In this document: in pieces, positions 61,331 through 64,000 of the stretch
How the letters are laid out: each line of letters opens with the position of its first letter
How positions within the stretch are numbered: the stretch's first letter is position 1
From: Eulemur rufifrons
Lineage: Eukaryota; Chordata; Mammalia; Primates; Lemuridae
NCBI RefSeq assembly: GCF_041146395.1
Contig: NC_091002.1
Coordinates: 11,030,501-11,094,500 of the forward strand
Length of the DNA stretch: 64,000 bases
Reading direction: 5' to 3'
Translations under genes and position numbers: made by a program
The notes under the pieces: generated by a model
What the model saw: the letters and a program-made list of their open reading frames with translations, nothing else
Database searches by the model: none
Told to the model about the DNA's origin: nothing

Positions 61331-62340
61331 AAATTGGGCAAATATAATGCAAAATGTAAAAGCCTTTACCAGTGCCAGTTTTAGTTATCACTTTGGGCAA
61401 GAATCCCAAATCCTTAATGATATTCTAATTTGTTATTAATGAGAGAGGAAATGATGCTATTAATAGAAGCTGTATACCCCTGGTTCCAGGAACCTCTTTG
61501 TTATCTCAGAACTTAGCTGGGAGGCATGACCTTATCTTATATGATGGCCTTGTTGATCTTAGACTCAGGAATGTGTGGAGTTGGTGAGCTGGTTCCTCCC
61601 ATGATAGCAAACCTGTTAGCCCCTCAGAAGCTGCCCAAAATGGTTAGACTTGGAATCAGCACTTGTCAGTTGCCCCAGCTTGTCAGAATGAAATAAGAGC
61701 AGCAAGTAGAATGAATAAATTGTCAAGTAAATTGTGTATGTTTTCCTACATTTTAGGAGAAGGTTTGAATTCTGTAAAAGTGTCATTTCTTTGCTTCTCT
61801 CAATACCTTGGCTTGCTCATCTGGCATGGATGCAATTTAGCTGGAAGGAGAAGAGGCAGAGCTTTTATGTTGGTTGGAACTTGCAGCCATAAATTCACAG
61901 GACTTTTTCCAAGTTAGCATGGAAAAGACTTGCCGTTTTATGCTTTTTGTGAGTTATAAGTCATAAAGCATATGCTAGGAGTGGCATCACTGTTGGGTTC
62001 TTGGCTGTGTAGAGAAGGTCTGCGGAAGAAACCTAAGCCTGGAATGATTAAATGTCTCTCCAAACACTCGTAAGTTATTTATACTGTGCACATTGGCCAA
62101 GCAAGCAAGTGAACACAGACCTTGACGTGTCTTAACAATGGCACCTTCTTTGGCCCAATAGAGCGTGTTAATTAAACTGTTAATGAAATTATGTGCCTTA
62201 CTAATGCTGTTAAAATGCCCACATACTTAGTGGCTGGTTTCTGTCTGTATAAATGCACAAGGATTTACTGGAAAGTACCAGATGTGTAAGCCAACTAATA
62301 AGTGTCCCTTCTTGATGATGTCTTATTTTGGGGACATCCA
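61331..62340. other. Gene-free interval, nothing recognised
   Basis: AT-rich. No repeat or exon supported. Confidence 0.35.
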
Positions 62341-62344
62341 AAAG

Positions 62345-62760
62345 AAGACCCTGAGATAAGGATTTAGATGCAAGTAATTTACTTGGCGTGTGATTCCAGG
62401 AAGGATGGTAGGAGCATAGAGAAATGGGACAGGGGAGGGAAAGTAATTAGTGTTATGAGCAGATTACCACTGTGGGCACCTGGGGCTCATTCGTGCCAGG
62501 ACCTCTGGAAGGCGGTGGAGACTGCACCTCTGAGTTGTTTCGCCCGAGGAGGGAGGGAGCTGGGGTATTTATCCACAAGTCCCACCCATTAGTGGGGCAG
62601 TAACTTTCTGACACTTCTGGCCCACCCAAGAGTGATTCACGTATTCACCAGAGAGTCTTTGGGAAGAGTCATGGGTACTTGCAGTGGGAAGCCCTTGACA
62701 TGGATGGGAACGGTGGGTATTGAGGGGACAAGGGTGAGGCACCGTCAGCCTCTGCCACAG
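62345..62760 (+). repeat. Unclassified interspersed repeat, LTR-like
   Basis: Opens like the element at 39,605 ('gataaggatttagatgcaag', 'gtgattccaggaagg'), then 'gggacaggggagggaaagta'. It has no coding capacity. Recurrence in the same orientation at two sites supports a dispersed family. Confidence 0.5.
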
Positions 62761-63055
62761 GGTGCTCAAGACATTTTGAGGAATGGAAGGAAGCAATAAG
62801 TAGCTTTTAAAACTGAGCACAACAGAGGCTAAATATCTCCAAAGCCTCTGGACTGAAAGGGGAAAGGAGAACACTTTTTTTTTTTTTTAGCATGGCCATT
62901 TAATTTATTTAATTTGGGGCACAGCCATGCAATGAACCATTATGTAAATATAACCACGAAAAAAAGAGGAAGAACTCCTGTGCTGATATGAAACTCTCTT
63001 CAAGTTTCGAGTAGAAAGAAAACACAGCATATAACAATATTCAGAATATGCTCCC
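62761..63055. other. Spacer with T run
   Basis: Contains a T run at 62,875-62,888. Nothing else was recognised. Confidence 0.35.
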
Positions 63056-63059
63056 ATTT

Positions 63060-63775
63060 TTAAAACCAGCTTTGAGTATAATCTACATATTGTAAAACCC
63101 ATCCATTTTAAGTATACAGGTATGAATGTTTTCGTAAATTTATATAGCTTTCTAGAAAGTTCATGTAAATGGAATCATACCACCTGTGGTCTTTTGTGCC
63201 TGACAACTGTCACTCAGCATAATGTTATTAACGTAATCCATGTTGTGTCATGTATCAATAGTCTGTTCCCTTTTTACTGCTGATAGTATGTCATTGTATG
63301 GATATATCACATTTTGTTTATCTATTCCCCAGTTGGCAGACATTTGGATTGGTTTTAGTTTTCTTGTTATAAATAATGCTACTTTAAACATCCACATACA
63401 AGTCTTCATGTGGACATATATTTTCATTTCTCTTGAGTAGGTACCTATGAGTTAGAATTTCTGGGTAATAGGGTGAGTTTATGTTTAGTTCTTTAAGAAA
63501 TTAGCAAACTGTTTTCCAAAGAGGCTGTACTGTTTTATGTTCCCATCAACTACACGGGAGGGTTCGAGTTTTTTCAAGTCCTCACCGACAGTTGGTATTA
63601 TCAGTCTTTTTTATTTCAGCCCTTCTGATAGATGTGTAGTGGCATCTTATTGTGGTTTTCGACTTTCCCTAATGACTAATGATGTTAAGCATCAAAGTTC
63701 TTATTTTCCATTTATATATCTTTGATGAAATGTCTGTTTAAATCTTTTGCTTGTTTTGCGTTGGGTTGTTTTTCT
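63060..63775 (-). mobile_element. L1M 3' UTR/ORF2 end, antisense
   Basis: The + strand shows the antisense of an old L1 3' end: 'atggaatcataccacctgtg', 'ctcagcataatgttattaac', 'tttgtttatctattccccag', 'atttctgggtaatagggtga', 'ccaaagaggctgtactgttt', 'aatgatgttaagcatcaaag'. It is truncated near 63,775. Frames are lost. Confidence 0.85.
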
Positions 63776-64000
63776 TCTTCTTGAGTGGTACGGGTTCTGG
63801 ACCACTGCAGTTTTTTCTGTAAGTTCAAAATGATTTTCAAATAAAAAGTTAAATAAAAACAATTCTAACTCCCCTCATGCCCCCAACCTCCATCAGAACA
63901 GCATGCTCAGGAATGGTTTCGTAGTGTGGACATCCTCACCAAAAGGAACGGCAAGATCAGATTTTAAATCTTTTGCCAGAAATAGTCATTGTCTGGTAAC
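63776..64000. other. Right edge of window
   Basis: Nothing recognised. Confidence 0.3.

Overview
This window reads as nuclear DNA of a primate, most likely a strepsirrhine (lemur or galago lineage). The best evidence is the Alu family. At least three copies (4.23, 23.56 and 52.02 kb) are full Alu dimers carrying the strepsirrhine middle-region hallmark, a doubled stretch that includes 'ggacaactaaaaatacatat' or a variant of it. The rest of the repeat content is ordinary placental-mammal material: L1, L2, MIR, MaLR LTRs of the MLT1 type, and hAT/MER DNA-transposon fossils. The species cannot be fixed from the sequence, and the locus was not recognised.

No multi-exon protein-coding gene can be supported. 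Nearly all long reading frames are short, start arbitrarily, or lie inside repeats. The strongest gene-related signal is a CpG island at about 17.70-19.52 kb with GC boxes, an NRF1-like site and two good splice donors on the + strand (18,703 and 19,285), each preceded by an open ATG frame. This is probably the promoter and first exon of a gene running rightward, although a leftward transcript is not excluded. A second, smaller CpG-rich patch at about 40.6-41.1 kb has a possible donor and a 49-codon frame in good start context.

Layout. 0-2.16 kb: no recognised repeats, CpGs partly kept. 2.16-2.93 kb: three DNA-transposon fossils. 4.23 kb: Alu. 5.99 kb: a 3'-truncated U2 snRNA retropseudogene with a perfect 17-bp target duplication. 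6.08-8.96 kb: MLT1, an L1 with a twin-priming inversion, and an older L1 tail. 10-17.7 kb: dense old repeats (MER5, MLT1, L1M, L2). 17.7-19.5 kb: the CpG island. 19.8-29.5 kb: repeat-poor sequence with one Alu and a pair of diverged 100-bp direct repeats. 29.5-46 kb: MIR, L2 and MLT1, with the second CpG patch and an L1M split by an Alu. 46.29-50.04 kb: a nest in which a hAT element was broken by a 3.1-kb L1 and separately by an Alu. The L1 keeps its 5' end but stops in early ORF2 just past an AATAAA. 52-64 kb: two Alus, MER5, MIR, L2, four MLT1-type stretches and an antisense L1 3' end.

I saw no CRISPR array, operon, prophage or other organised system. The interest of the window lies in its transposon history and the unassigned CpG island. 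Repeat family names come from recognising consensus sequence by eye; edges are approximate except where target duplications are given.
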